Below, piece after piece: positions 38,978-39,562 of a stretch of DNA of 39,562 bases. The notes under the pieces are model-generated. The model saw nothing but the letters and a program-made list of their open reading frames with translations, had not been told where the DNA came from and searched no databases. The stretch is taken from contig JAHFSD010000009.1 in NCBI GenBank assembly GCA_023265925.1, positions 1 through 39,562 on the forward strand, read 5' to 3'. A program made the position numbers and the translations under genes. Position 1 is the stretch's first letter, and the number at the start of each line of letters is the position of its first letter. The stretch is from an archaeon. GTDB lineage: Archaea > Nanobdellota > Nanobdellia > Woesearchaeales > GW2011-AR9.

Positions 38978-39385
38978 CTATTTTTTCTCCAGGGAAGACA
39001 GTTCCTGATGAATACGAGCCAACTCCAGTTCTAAGGCACGGGGAGTTACCGCTTTAAGTTTTTTTTCAGGCAAAACTGCTGCTGGCCCAGGCTCCTTTCC
39101 TTCGGGCTTCCTCTCTGACTTCCCCTCCGGCTTCCCCCCCAGTCTCCCTTCCATCTTTCCCGCTGGCTTTCCTGCGGGCTTCCCTTCCGGCTTCGCTGCC
39201 TTCTTTAATTCCTTTTTCTCAGGAGCAGGCAGTGCTGGTGCCACGGGCAAGCGGGCGAGAGCACGAGGAATATTCTTCCCCAGGAAGGTTACCAGCAGGA
39301 TGGCCTCCAGCAGCATGATCGCAACTACAATCAACAGGGCAACGACAATTTCCACAATGGGCACATCAACACCAAGGATCAGCAT
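38978..39385 (-). CDS. Single-pass membrane protein with a Lys-Pro-Glu-Gly repeat region
   Basis: A 135-residue protein. One membrane helix (VEIVVALLIVVAIMLLEAIL) is near the N-terminus. Residues about 60-105 are a low-complexity stretch with repeated GKPxGK/GKPEGK units, extended and positively charged. A short C-terminal coiled coil follows (ELELARIHQELSSLE). A TTATAAATG box precedes the start. It could be a linker between membrane and a nucleic acid or ribosome. No family is recognised. Confidence 0.7.
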   Translation of the reverse strand: MLILGVDVPIVEIVVALLIVVAIMLLEAILLVTFLGKNIPRALARLPVAPALPAPEKKELKKAAKPEGKPAGKPAGKMEGRLGGKPEGKSERKPEGKEPGPAAVLPEKKLKAVTPRALELELARIHQELSSLEKK

Positions 39386-39508
39386 CAGTCCACCTCTTTT
39401 GGATGGGTTCTTTTACCGTCTTATAAATGTTTCTGTGACGGGATAGTGTTTAATCTTCGGGATATATTTAAATAGTAGTATTCATTCTCTTCTAAAGAGG
39501 TGATTAGA

Positions 39509-39562
39509 ATGGTTCAATGTATCTTTTGCAAGTCGTCCAATAATATTGTGAGAGCTGGTTTT
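39509..39562 (+). CDS. Gene start at the right edge, zinc-ribbon-like
   Basis: Eighteen codons (MVQCIFCKSSNNIVRAGF) before the window ends. The CxxCKS start resembles the zinc ribbon at the N-terminus of some transposases and regulators. A TATATTTAAATAG box (about 39462-39474) lies 35 bases upstream and GAGGTGA acts as a ribosome-binding site. The family cannot be decided from this length. Confidence 0.5.
   Translation, partial: MVQCIFCKSSNNIVRAGF

Noticed and set aside
39061-39200. Repeated GGCTTCC-like DNA considered as a regulatory repeat
   Set aside because: It encodes the Gly-Lys-Pro repeats of the minus-strand membrane protein.

Overview
The window is archaeal DNA. Evidence: archaeal-type ribosomal protein L10e, a class I CCA-adding enzyme, diphthine synthase (Dph5), Elp3, a Hel308-type helicase fragment, and TATA boxes that repeatedly sit about 22-28 bases before the start codon with little or no leader. 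Three tRNA genes are interrupted outside or in addition to the anticodon loop. Many small zinc ribbons, many PIN/HTH toxin-antitoxin-like genes, large Ig-repeat surface proteins, a split helicase and no long biosynthetic operons suggest a DPANN-type archaeon (Woesearchaeota-like). That placement is inference, not proof.

Layout. 1-4190: the 3' part of a large Cys-rich + strand protein gene, followed by three degraded copies of its 3' end, with paralogous minus-strand secreted helical proteins between them. 4272-6855: an ABC exporter, a zinc-ribbon protein and an unknown protein. 6961-8196 (-): rpl10e followed by a membrane-anchored JAMM protease. 8245-10615: a helicase lacking its first RecA domain and, divergently, a double-HTH protein with seven 16-residue repeats; both appear to share one palindromic TATA box. 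10725-14207 (-): two exported Ig-repeat proteins, one a lipoprotein. 14378-15067: a two-gene cassette of small membrane proteins between two copies of the tRNA-Ile 3' end. 15153-19945: PAP2 phosphatase, fused double deoxynucleoside kinase, and a tail-to-tail paralogue pair of which one copy has an in-frame stop. 19942-24734: PIN protein, radical SAM protein, then a HEPN/MNT module and a 34-residue-repeat protein bracketed by two copies of the radical SAM gene's last 16 codons. 24870-30253: peroxiredoxin-like protein, a 187-base inverted-repeat element, tRNA-Pro, palindromic intergenic blocks, a PIN/RHH toxin-antitoxin pair, an unknown 506-residue protein, tRNA-Ala and an HTH/PIN pair. 30326-39562: site-2 protease with a duplicated tail, Elp3, more TA-like genes, Dph5, GNAT, CCA enzyme, a voltage-sensor-like protein, zinc ribbons and a truncated gene at the right edge.

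Two signals stand out. (1) At four unrelated genes (Cys-rich surface gene, tRNA-Ile, radical SAM gene, site-2 protease gene) the 3' end of the gene is present twice. Extra gene(s) lie between the copies, and the gene next to the intact copy reads toward it. In the two clearest protein-coding cases the copies differ mainly at silent codon positions, so both diverged while coding. This looks like repeated insertion of foreign cargo at gene 3' ends, by site-specific or single-crossover integration. (2) All three tRNA genes carry an intron in the T-loop at nearly the same place, plus one or two more introns elsewhere; tRNA-Ile appears to have three.

Working picture: core translation and tRNA-modification genes are scattered singly, each with its own TATA box, among accessory surface proteins and small toxin-antitoxin-like modules that arrive and decay by 3'-end insertion.
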